From NCBI GenBank assembly GCA_009760855.2, contig WPIO01000001.1, forward strand, positions 20,862,501 to 20,926,500: a DNA stretch of 64,000 nucleotides, written 5' to 3'. The DNA comes from Cristatella mucedo (lineage: Eukaryota > Bryozoa > Phylactolaemata > Cristatellidae). The first letter of the stretch is position 1. The number at the start of each line of letters is the position of its first letter. Shown one piece after another: positions 36,747-47,354 of the stretch. The translations under genes and the position numbers were made by a program. The notes under the pieces were generated by a model. It saw only the letters and a list, made by a program, of their open reading frames with translations. It had not been told where the DNA came from and searched no databases.

Positions 36747-37742
36747 ATTCTACTATTTAAATAGTAGCAACAGAATCTGTCGCCCCCTCCGGATACTATC
36801 GGCATGGCAGTGAAGGTAATTCACCAGGCTATACAAAATGGCAAGGATTCAGCTGCAACTTGGGACACGGGAATACTAAAAGTAAATTATCAATTTTGAA
36901 AGCAACCTGAGAGAACTTACTTTATATCCATTTACTTTAGGAGTCACTGCAAAATAAAAGAAAAAATAACAATGTTTAATGAAATGCGAAATACCGTGCC
37001 TAGATTAGCAAAAATACTTAAGCGAGTATCATGCCTATGTAAAATGCAAGCAAGAAAATACTCAGGGTTTCGGAATAACTGGATATCTGGATAAAAACAC
37101 GCACTAAACCATGTAAATCTAAACACGTGAAGCACACAAGAAAAAAACGACAAGATCGTCGCAGCTCGTGGTATGCTGTGCTGGGCAGATACATCTTTAG
37201 TTCTGAGTGGTAACAGAAGCCAGGAGTGATTTCCACACTTTCGATGCATACAAACTGACGCGCCATCTGCAAAATATTTCCTTTTAGTGAGAGAAACGAC
37301 GAGGTGAGGTGAAGCTGAAACGTAGGCTGTACGAGAGCATACTGCTGGAGCTAGAAAGTGGGGTAGAAATGCTGGTTCGAGAAAGTAGCTCAACCTTCTA
37401 GCTAAAGAGAGGATCCTAAGGTCTATTCCATGCTTAGCAGGGAGTGAGTGAAGCTCAGACAGATGATGGTTGAGGTAACAGCTATGTATTTAATAATAGG
37501 AGCAGTTGCCAGTCTTTGTTGTTGTAGATTACGGCCATGGGCCCAGAACCATGAATGCAGAGAATTGCAATGATCAATACTTGGTGACACCAACGCGTGA
37601 AATATTTGGGCTGTCGAACTATTGTCTAATGACGCCCTGATTTCGGCAAGCATCTCAGCTGAAACTAGGCCGTCTTGACCGTGGACGCAAAGTGCTCGTC
37701 AAATGACAAGCTACATGGGAGCAACATACCTAGACTATGGGA
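36747..37742. repeat. Tandem segmental duplication, unit B
   Basis: Second copy of unit A, without its 251-base insert. It continues on the right into the LINE of which unit A holds only the end, so unit B is the parental copy and A probably the derived one. Confidence 0.7.
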
Positions 37743-38942
37743 ATACGTCACTGGCGTGATGCTAGATGAACCAATTCAGTGGGTGATGCTAAAAACCTTA
37801 AAGGCGATATCAGGCTTGCATTTAATTATTATGTTAGCCTTATCGTCACTAAGCTTAAAGAAGTCGGTAAAGGTCCGAGTGTGAATGCTGCGAATGAAGA
37901 CTGCAATGGAATTAAGTGAGTTTGATGCGAAGCAAGAGTTAGAGGGATTGGAGCATATTTAGAGCTTTTTGCTAACGGCACAGCAATAAAGGCCAGTATT
38001 GTGTTGGGCGATGAAATGGACCAGAGAAATATTAAGTTAGTGAAAGAAATGGGGATTGAGATCAAACCCAGAGGAAAGCCATTTTAAAGCTGCTCAATTG
38101 CATCTCTCAAGGAGGCATGACCAAACCAGCTAAGCAATTTGACAGTATACTGTAATTGTGTCGAAAGGCGCTGCAAACGGTTTTTGCGTTCAATTGTGAC
38201 AGATGCTGCTCAGAGATCCATAAGAAACAGTTGAAAGGCCTTACCCGGATCAGCACTCTACCCAATGTCATAGTCAAAACGAAGCTGGGCAGTTTGCGTA
38301 GAATGATTACCTCTAAATCCTGACTGAAATTTGACAGCGAGATATGGTGAACAGATGTCGGCGCCTGACCCAGCTGAAGGACAAGTTCTCAGAATGTCCC
38401 ACACTCTTGAGTTAAGCTATCGTGCTTTACAGTCACGTGCTGCAGCCCTCCAGCTAGCTTCCAGCTGGAGCCGGTTAGTTAATGCACGGGTCATGTGACC
38501 CCCAACCGTCTCACTGGCTCCTCATTTTCTTCTAGTCTACCAGCCTGTGCAATCGCAAATGCCTTTTTATTCCACCTAGATGGAGCAGCCAACATGGCGC
38601 CACAGAGTGCCAACATTGTGTATTGCCGCCCAATTCTCATGCTAAAACATGCGTCTTGTCATTCAACTTTCTTATAGAAGCATCGTTTTCTTCGTCGCAC
38701 CACACGGTCGCTTGCCTTCAAAATGTATCTACTTAGCTACCGAGCCATCACTCGATCAAATATATTTTGTAAGAATGGGAAAATAGAGCTTGAACTGAAG
38801 TTACTTAGGTCATCACGATCTCTATTTGGCTTTTCACTGAGAAGCCTGATTGGAACCGTTTTCAGAGAAGAAGAAAATTGACATGTCACCAGTGACAGTA
38901 TTTGTTTCCAGTATTTGTTATCGTAGGAAGAACATGTGTGCC
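37420..38942 (-). mobile_element. Second, older L2/CR1-type LINE subfamily fragment
   Basis: The minus-strand frame 37653-37423 reads IRASLDNSSTAQIFHALVSP, equivalent to the [15 protein letters not shown] region of the young L2. The frame at 38946-38737 reads DLSNFSSSSIFPFLQNIFDR, equivalent to the RT start NLSNYRPVSLLPFLSKTLER. It is too diverged to be the same subfamily. A stretch of ~300 bases near 38400-38720 is unrelated. Confidence 0.6.
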
Positions 38943-39102
38943 CCAATAAAATAGCAGTAATAGTAATAGTACACTTGATAAAGCGCCCTCAGAGAACTCA
39001 ATCTCTTTCTAGGCACTTTACATTTGCTGCAAAGGAAACACGATGGAGTGGTGAGTGGTATTGTGCTTGATAGACTAAACGAATAACATTGTTAGGCGTG
39101 AC
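38943..39102 (-). mobile_element. L2-like 3' UTR fragment
   Basis: AAT/AGT-rich tail, then AAGCGCCCTCAGAGAACTCA and the first part of the 3' UTR up to the GTTAGGCGTGAC segment. Confidence 0.78.
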
Positions 39103-40554
39103 AGCCTTTGGGAGAAAGCCGGGGGAACTAGCTATTTTTTTAGCAAGCGAAAGAAAATTCGGAAAATGTGCAATAAAAATATTCGCGACGGTAGACTCAA
39201 TGAGCAGGTGGCAGTGTGGGTTTCAGGTCAAAAGGGAAGGCAGTGAGAGGATTGAATCAGTGTGGTTTTGGTGAGCGATAGCTCCACCTGTAGATTTGTT
39301 TAATATGATATAACACAATTTCATTTTTATTAGTCACTCTTGCATTTTAAGAGCTAGAAGTTCAAGGTAGTATTAGATGGCGCTGTTGCTACGTATGGGG
39401 TGTGGATTCCAAATCCTGACAGAATAAGGCTGAAAACAGCGCTCGTCACTGTGCTAGTCTGAGCGAAGAATAACGAAGAATACCACTTGACGCCTGAATC
39501 TGGTATTTCGGCTAACGACTGGTAGGAGCACCACCGATGCACCCAAGTATACCGACATTGGTGTAACACAGCAGCGATGAAGAGCGCTCGTACCTTTACA
39601 TAGCAAGCACGTGACCATAACCTAGACAGGTCTATTTGACAGCAGCTGAAGGTTACACGCGTTCAATAGCAGCCATGGCGTACAACAGTGACTCCGTGAC
39701 CTAGACCTCAAATCAGCTTAAATTTCAGAGCCAACTCTGGAAATATAAATGATTGCCTATCGCCTAGCGTTGGTTTTTTGCCGCCTCGGCCTCAGATTTT
39801 CGCATAATCGGCCACCATCCATCAAATACAGGAACTGCGACGAATGAATATTTGGCATAATCTGGGTGATTTAGCTCGCCGCCGTTTAAATGTCAAGGAG
39901 GTTTCTATATACAACTTGTGGCTTCTACCTATCGGTGCTAACAAAAAGCCTTATATAGCGAAAGATCTAGAAAATGGAGGGCATGGGATATCTGTAAAAG
40001 TCGAACACCAAAGTAGAAAAATAAGCAGTAGACATCACCTCGAACAGTCATCAACTCAACAAAACGTCGACAACTAAAAACTATACAACAGAAGAAGACT
40101 GAAAATGAAGCCGAGGAGAGTCACGTTGTCCATGTTCAGCTAACTTCTAATTTGTGAAATAGTCAAGAACTAGAAGGACCTGAAGGTGAGTTGGGAGCGC
40201 TCCGTGACGCAGGTCGCTGATCGGAGTCCTCGCCCGGTTCTAGGCTTAACAGCTAGGCTGGTGGACACTTTGGCCCGCATTACTATGCGATATAGGAATT
40301 TCGCATGAATTCCGCTGGCTCAAGGTAGTTAGCCTTAAGCATTGCAGTCACTTGTGTACATTTAGGGCTTGGCCAATAAAAATGGGTTCTTGGTCGCCGT
40401 TAATACAAGCAAGTTCGAGCTAGCGACTTAGGAGTGGAAAAGGGTCAACGCCTATTGATAGCGTACGATCCCCAGAAGCACTAGCAGCTATTTATAGCTC
40501 TAATGACAATCTGGAAACTTTTCACAGTGATTATACTGCTGACAGGGAAAGCAG
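39103..40554. other. No gene or known repeat recognised
   Basis: Short frames only (for example 39089-39274 and 39844-40077), none with recognisable content. Confidence 0.4.
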
Positions 40555-41436
40555 CAATAATAATAATAATAATAATGCACTTGATAAAGTGCCCTCAGAG
40601 GACCTAATCTCTTTCTAGGCGTTTTACATTTGCTGCAACGGGAAATGCAATTGAATGGTGAGTAAAATCATGCTTGAAAAACAAACGAAATGAATAATAT
40701 GGTTAGGGGTGACATGCACAGGGTCAGCATGCAAATATGGTTAGTGGCAGCATACACAGTGTCAGCACGCATAAGCACATGAAGGACGAATCACAGGGAC
40801 CCACTAACCCACTATGCTGTCCTAAATAGGTGTGTTTTTAAGTTCCTTTTAAATGTGGTCAGGGCAGGGGATGTTCTGATGCAGGTTGGGAGGGAGTTCC
40901 AGGTTTGGGAGCATACGAACTAAATGCACGGTCTCCAAAGGATTTAAGGTTTGTATGAGGTATTTCTAGACTGTTGGATTCCGAAAAGCGGGCGGTACGA
41001 TGCTTGGCCTGATGGGGTAGTATATCTGAGAGATAGGCTGGAGCCAAAGAATGAAGGGACCTAAAAGTGAGCGACAAAACCTTGAAGTCAATCTGTTGCT
41101 TGACTGGTAGCCAGTGCAGGTCGACGAGAAGTGGAGTAATGTGGCAACTGCGATGCTCACGACAGACAAGCCTAGCTGCAGAGTTTTGCACAAGCTGCAA
41201 TCGCCTTATCGCACATGGTGGTAGGCCAGTAAGCAGTGAGTTGCAGAAGTCGAGACGGGATGTCACGAATGCATGGACCAACTTGGACGTGGTATCCTTA
41301 TCTAAACAAGCCCAAATTTTAGCAATGTTATGAAGCTAAAAGTAGGCAGATTTGACTGTGGAGCTGATATGGTCGTCTAACTAAAGATCGATTTGGAATA
41401 TGACACCTAGATTTCGAGCTGTTTTAACAGGAGAGA
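40555..41436 (-). mobile_element. 5'-truncated L2-like LINE
   Basis: The AAT tail at 40555 is followed by the 3' UTR and the last ~140 codons of ORF2 (41281-40859). A small duplication near 40800 (ACCCACTAACCCACTA) disrupts the extreme C-terminus. It breaks off in the RT/connection region near 41436. Confidence 0.88.
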
Positions 41437-41956
41437 AAGCAAAAAAGCGCACGTGAGCCTAAGACAGGTGCAATATTAAAGCATAGCTGAAGGATCAATG
41501 GTCCTCGCGAATATTTTTTTTCTATCTAAAACTTAGCAAAGTGATTAGTGAATAGGATGATTAATTATCTCCCCACTGATAAGAAGAAACCCCTTCAAGT
41601 TCATTAGTCATTTAAATAATGAAACTGTGTATTCAAACTATCTTAGGTGTCCTGAATCTTTTGAAGCTTTTTGAGTATTCATAACATGCACAGCTAATGC
41701 ACAGCTGATTTAACAAGATTACCCAGCTTTGCATCGTAAACTTGGATAGCGTGAAATTGACATTCTCATGACGTCAGGAATAAAGATTATAAATATATTT
41801 TACTGCAGCACAATATAGCTTGTATTTTATTGTAGCCTGTGCCAAGTTCCACGGAGTTTTTCGCTCATTCTTCCTCATTTAGGTGCTATCCGTACATGTC
41901 TCAGCAAGTCTATTTTACGACCACCCACAACGTAGTACATAAAAGTATAAAATAAT

Positions 41957-42103
41957 TATTTTTTTACAGCGCCATAAGAGAACTTAATATCTATTCAGAT
42001 GTTTTACACATGCCACGGGACTCAAGCCCACGACCTCAAGTCATTAAACATTCACCTAGACCTTGGTCAGGCGAGCACCTTAACCACTGGCCCAACTTGC
42101 TCG
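41957..42103 (-). mobile_element. tRNA-derived SINE, family 2, with L2-type 3' tail
   Basis: On the minus strand: GGGCCAGTGGTTAAGGTGCTC (box A), then GGTCGTGGGCTTGAGTCCCG (box B), then a tail GATATTAAGTTCTCTTATGG that matches the end of the L2 family. Related copies are at 46868 and 61447. Confidence 0.72.
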
Positions 42104-43254
42104 TGAGCATTGAACAAGAAGAACTTTAAATAGCTTCCATCAGTCCTCCTTCTAATATTCTCTAAAAGACACTCAAAAGATTGTTTAAAAAGTCACCAAA
42201 AGTGATCGCTAGAAACGTTAACAATGCAAGTAAATTTAGTCAAGATTTTAGAACTAATAAATCTGTGGAGACATGAGTACTGTGCCTATACATCTCTTAA
42301 CCCTTGAAGACTAACTTTAGTTGAGTTTCGCTAATAGTGCATCACTGGGCGTGGGAAAGTTTGGTAACAATAATCGTCAAGTCTTTCTTTGAGCTTTCCG
42401 TCTTTAATGAGCGTTGCCGGCATAGCAGTGTCTTTGGGTTTAGTACAGATTGCACAGTGTATATTTTAATAGTCATCCAGGTATGTAGTCCGGTGAATTT
42501 CGTTAGTATGGAAAACCTTAATTATCTTTTCTTATTGCTCCTTCATTTTATATTTTCCGCCATGTTTCTCTCTCGAAAAACTTTACCGTCAACCTTAGTG
42601 TTAGCATTAATGTTCAATGAGTTGGTGCCAAGCTCTAACTTTGCTTCGATCTTTCACTGCCTGCGTCATGTCAAACTCTAAACTTTCTTGTATTTTGCAT
42701 TAGGATATATATACTGGTGTAGGAGCTAGTTTTCTTAAATTAAGCAGCGGCAAGAAAAACTTAGTAGATACGGGCAACTAGAAACCGGCGTCATTTACGA
42801 AGAAACTAAAAAGCTTAACCATTTTACTTAGACTTTTGGCCTATATCATGCAACCTTTCCGTTAAATAGGGGCATCTTATTTCACAAATCCTTGAGGAAT
42901 ACCTAAATTAGCTTTAAGTTTAGTTCTGGAAATTTGTATTTGTGTTTTTTGCTAGTATGCATATATGTAGCCCTGTCTGTAATTAAATAAAGCCATAAAG
43001 ACCAAGTGGCTGGACAGTTTCTGCAGCCCATTGATAGCCTAAGCGGACTTGGGCACTAGTAGGGTGGCCAAAAGACTCAATCTTATGGGGGAAAAAAGAA
43101 AGTAAGAAGCATAGCTGAGTAAGGACAGAATTCGAGAAAGTAAAGAGCATCGAAATAGCAGCTCGGGACCCACGAGCTGCTTTTGTCCCCGGAGTACCAG
43201 CCTTTCCGGTTTTCCTGCTATGCCAAAACTAAATTGAAGCCGGCAATTCTAGAC
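42104..43254. other. No gene recognised
   Basis: A 114-codon plus-strand frame (42337-42681) is hydrophobic and low in complexity, with no known domain. Near 43090-43160 the sequence resembles the antisense LINE C-terminus at 62430-62510. Confidence 0.35.
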
Positions 43255-43350
43255 CAGAAAATGTTAAGTCCCTAGAAAGAGATTGAGTTCTCTGAGCACT
43301 CTATATCAAATGTATTACTATTCCTATTTTCATTTTTATTATTATTAGAC
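43255..43350 (+). mobile_element. L2-like 3' tail fragment
   Basis: GAAAGAGATTGAGTTCTCTG, then CTCTATATCAAATG and an ATT-rich end. No coding part. Confidence 0.65.
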
Positions 43351-43491
43351 AGAACAAGGGAGGTGATCATGTCAACAGTCAGCCGCCAATTAATGGATAT
43401 TGTAATCCAGCGAGGGATTGAACATGATATCTGGCTGTGCAAGCGATGTTATGCTGCGTAACACTCATTTCCAAAACTCAGATACGCGGAC

Positions 43492-45680
43492 ATAATAATA
43501 ATAATAATAACAATTCACTTGATAAAGCGCCCTCAGAGAACTCAATCTCTCTCTAGGCGCTTTACATTTGCCGTAAAGTGAAATGCAATTGAATGGTAAG
43601 TAAAATCATGCTTGAAAAACAAACGAAATGAATAATATGGTTAGGGGTGATATGCACAGGGTCAGCATGCAAATGTGGTTAGTGGCAGCATGCACAGCGT
43701 CAGCAAGCATAAGCACATGAAGGACGAATCACAGGGACCCACTAAATGCTGTCCTAAATAGGTGTGTTTTTAGGCTCCTTTTAAATGTGGTCAGGTCAGG
43801 GGATGCTTCGACGCAGGTCGGGAGGGAGTTCCAGGCTTTGGGAGCATATGAACTAAATGCACGGTCTCCAAAGGATTTGAGGTTTGTATGAGGTATTTCT
43901 ATACTGTTGGATTTCGAAAAGCGGGTGGCACGATGCTTGGCATGATGGGGTAGTATATCTGACAGATAGGCTGGAGCCATAGAATGAAGGGACCTAAAAG
44001 TGAGCGACAAAACCTTGAAGTAAATCCGTTGCTTGACTGGTAGCCAGTGCAGGTCGGCGAGAAGTGGAGTAATGTGGCAACTGCGACGCTCACGACAGAC
44101 AAGCCTAGCTGCAGAGTTTTGCACAAGCTGCAATCGCCTTATCGCACATGGTGGTAGGCCAGTAAGCAGTGAGTTGCAGAAGTCGAGACGGGATGTCACG
44201 AATGCAAGGACTAACTTGGACGTGGTATCTTTATCTAAACAAGCCCGAATTTTAGCAATGTTATGAAGCTGAAAATAGGCGGATTTGACTGTGGAGCTGA
44301 TACGGTCGTCTAACGAGAGGTCGCTTTGGAATATGACACCTAGATTCCGAGCTGATTCGACAGGAGATATGCTGGCAGAGCCAATTTTGAGAGTCAGCCT
44401 TTCCAATCTCTGGATCACACTGGGTTTGCCCATAACTAGGAAGTTAGTTTTATCATCGTTAAGTTTTAGAAAATTTGCTGCCATCCATGTGCGGATGTCA
44501 TCAATGCATGCAGCTAGTGAGTAGAGAGAATTTGAGGTGCTCGAAGGCTGGGAGGGATCAAAGCAAAGGTACAACTGAGTGTCATCCGCATAGAAGTGAA
44601 AGCCTAGATTGTGCTTGGCAATCACATCAGCAAGAGGCAGAGTATAAGCCGTGAAAAGAACAGGACCTAGCACTGAGCCCTGAGGTACTCCATATTTCAG
44701 AGGTACTTCAGATGATCTTTATCCATTCACGTTAATACTCTGGAGTCTCCCACTGAGATAGGACCTGAACCACTGCAGAGCAGTGCCAGTGATGCTCAGG
44801 CGAGATGAGAGGCGCTCTAGAAGAACTTTGTGATCGATGGTATCAAAAGCTGCCGAAAGATCAAGCAAAACAAGCAGAGACACTCTACCCATGTCTGCAT
44901 TCCTATGTAGGTCGTTGTATACCCGAAGCAGTGCTGACTCTGTGGAGTGATTAGCTCTAAAGCCAGACTGGAACTTACTAGCAAGGTGTGAGGTTTCGAT
45001 ATACGAGTTCAGCTGGTCCGCCACGACCCGTTCGAGTGTCTTTGATAGGAATGGTAGAAGGGAAACTGGGCGGTAGTTGCTCAAGTTCTCTTGGTCAAGT
45101 GTAGCTTTCTTGAGAAGTGGCCTGACTACAGCTTTTTTGAAAGGTGCTGGGACATGACCTGAGGCTAATGACATATTAATTATGTTAGTTATGCATGGCA
45201 GCAGCAGATCAATGCAACGTAGGAGCAGGACAATGGGAATGGGGTCCCGAGGACTTGTTGTCTTCTTTGATTGAGATACGAACTTTAGGACTAGATCACT
45301 AGTGACCTGCTTGAATGTAGACATTGAGGTGCAGCCAGGAACCGAGGAACAGCATTCTAGTGGGGAGGTTTTCATCGCAGGGATGGATTCCCTGATCTTG
45401 TCTATCTTCTGCACAAAGAATCGAGAGAAGCGATCGGCTAGATCATCATTAGGATCATCAGGTAAGGAGCTAATCTGGGAACGGTTGAGGAGATGGTTTA
45501 TTGTCGACATGAGCATTTTTGGATTGTGCATTTGTGATTCAACAATGTTTTTATAAAAACTCGACTTAGCCCTTGCTAGGATCGATTGGTACAACCTACA
45601 GTAGTCTTCATATGCCTGTCGACGGACAGTTAGTCCGGATCTTTTGTATGCTTTTTCAAGCTTTCGTTTAGTAGACTTGG
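43492..45680 (-). mobile_element. L2-like LINE with almost intact reverse transcriptase
   Basis: From about 45680 (KSTKRKLEKAYKRSG) to the stop at 43727, ORF2 is in one frame. It is broken only by a TAA at 44716-44718, where the other copy encodes the Gln of VNGQRSSEV. RT motifs are complete: NYRPVSLLPFLSK, LLDLSAAFDTIDH, GVSQGSVLGP-type region and YADD (44581-44592). The endonuclease half is missing. It was probably inserted recently, judging by its near identity with the copy at 16282-19910. Confidence 0.92.
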
Positions 45681-46087
45681 ACGATAGCTTATCTACAGCC
45701 AATGACGCAGGCTCTTCTTTTCCAGTCATCTTGTGCTGCAAGTTCTTTGCTGTTTGGTTGTCCACGATTGCCCATCTTACTCAGCTAAGTATCTCGTATT
45801 TTCACTGGTGAGCAAGATGCAATCGCAAACCTACAGTGTGCAAGTACGTGCAATGTAAAAATCTGTCGCTCATATATCCCCACTTGGTCTTGATAGCCAC
45901 TGTAACTAAGGGATAGCAATACGATTGTACTTAAATCTATAAATATACTAATGAATTATTCACGCATCTTTAACCACAAATCTTGTTGTATGAATGGATT
46001 ATTCATTTTAAAAATACGAGCAATACAGTGTTATGTAGAAGACTTCGGCTCACAAAGTACGATAAGTACGATAACTTAAGCACGTTT
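45681..46087. other. Flank of the L2 copy; open frame fused to its 5' end
   Basis: On the minus strand the sequence 45765-45681 adds about 28 in-frame codons (MDNQTAKNLQHK...) ahead of the truncated ORF2. I recognise no domain. The remainder is AT-rich with no signal. Confidence 0.3.
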
Positions 46088-46840
46088 ATAATAATAACAA
46101 TAATTATACGCTTGATAACGCGCCCTCGAAGAACTCAAAACTCTTTCTAGGCGCTTTACATTTGCTGCAAAAGAAGCAAGATTAAATGGTGAGTGGTGAT
46201 TTCATGCTTGATAAACAGCATGAATAACATGGTTAAGGGTAACATTCACAGGGTCAGCATGAAAGTGTGGTTAGTGGCAGCATGCAACAGTGTTAGCGCG
46301 CATAAGCACATAAAAGACGAATCACGGGGACCCACTGAATGCTGTCATAAATAGATGCATTTTTTATTTCTTTTTAAATGTGGTCAAGTCAGGAGATGTC
46401 GCGATGCAAGTCGGGAGTGAGTTCCAGGCTTTGGGAGCATACGAACTAAATGCAAGGTCTCCAAAGCACTTCAGGTTTGTACGAGGTATAGGTAAGCAGT
46501 TAGATTCCGAAAAGCGGGAGGTACGATGCTGAGCCTGGTGGGGCAGTAGATTTCATATTTAGGCTGGAGCCAAAGAATGAAGGGACCTAAAAGTTAGTGA
46601 CAAAACTTTTTAAGTCAATCTGTCGCTTGACTAGTAGCTAGTGCAGGTCGGCGAGAAGTGGTGCGATGTAGCAATTGCGGCGCTCACGACAGACAAGCCT
46701 AGCTGCATAGTTTTGCACCAGCTGTAAGCGCCTGATTGCACTTGCCGGTAGACCAGCCAGCATCGAGTTACAGAAGTCAAGACCGGATGTCACAAATGCA
46801 TGGACCAACTTGGATGCGGTATCCCGGTCTAAACAAGCTT
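46088..46840 (-). mobile_element. 5'-truncated, moderately old L2-like LINE
   Basis: Tail at 46088, 3' UTR, then C-terminal ORF2 sequence with several frameshifts and no long frame. It breaks off at the ATCCCGGTCTAAACAAGC segment, close to the SINE that follows. Confidence 0.85.
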
Positions 46841-46867
46841 AAGGACATATATTTATATTTATTATGT

Positions 46868-47032
46868 ACATTTAATGCTTTGTATAGCCCTTTAAAAGAT
46901 CTTAATCTCTATTCAGGTGCTTCATATATGCCACTGGGCTCGAGCCCACGACCTCAGGTCATCAAATACAATTCACCTTGACCTCTGTTCAGTTTTTGGG
47001 GTGCACTTAAACCACTGGGCCGAACTAGTGCA
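46868..47032 (-). mobile_element. tRNA-derived SINE, family 2, with L2-type 3' tail
   Basis: On the minus strand: GGCCCAGTGGTTTAAGTGC (box A), GGTCGTGGGCTCGAGCCC (box B), then GAAGCACCTGAATAGAGATT, resembling the L2 end. It lies about 320 bases upstream of the NDC80 start codon. Confidence 0.72.
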
Positions 47033-47276
47033 CGCTATGGCTGTCTCGGTGGCACAGCGACTTCCGTTAATTAACGCCGTTCCTTTATGCATCAACTTTG
47101 CACGATAACGCTCAGCAACACACGCGTAAGACCAGTGGGGACCTGTTCACAGCAAAACGGGTCTTCGGACCGTGACTGGTTGGACTCCAAAAGGGCGTGG
47201 CCGGCCCAGTGGGCAGACGGGCGGAAGTGAGTCGCATTCACAACAGCGAGAGCGTTATATCGCTCTCCTTCGCTTG

Positions 47277-47291
47277 TGGCGGGCATTTGAA
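47277..47291 (+). promoter_or_regulatory. CDE/CHR-like cell-cycle promoter element of NDC80
   Basis: TGGCGG (47277-47282) and TTTGAA (47286-47291) are 3 bases apart, 64 bases upstream of the ATG. This is the arrangement of the CDE/CHR module bound by DREAM/MuvB complexes in G2/M genes, except that the usual gap is 4. TGACGTC at 47317-47323 could add a CREB/ATF site. These are short motifs; the call rests mainly on the gene's identity and position. Confidence 0.4.
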
Positions 47292-47354
47292 CTTTAATGC
47301 GATAGCATCGCTTCATTGACGTCGTCGCCACCGCCGCCTCCGCTACTTTGACAA

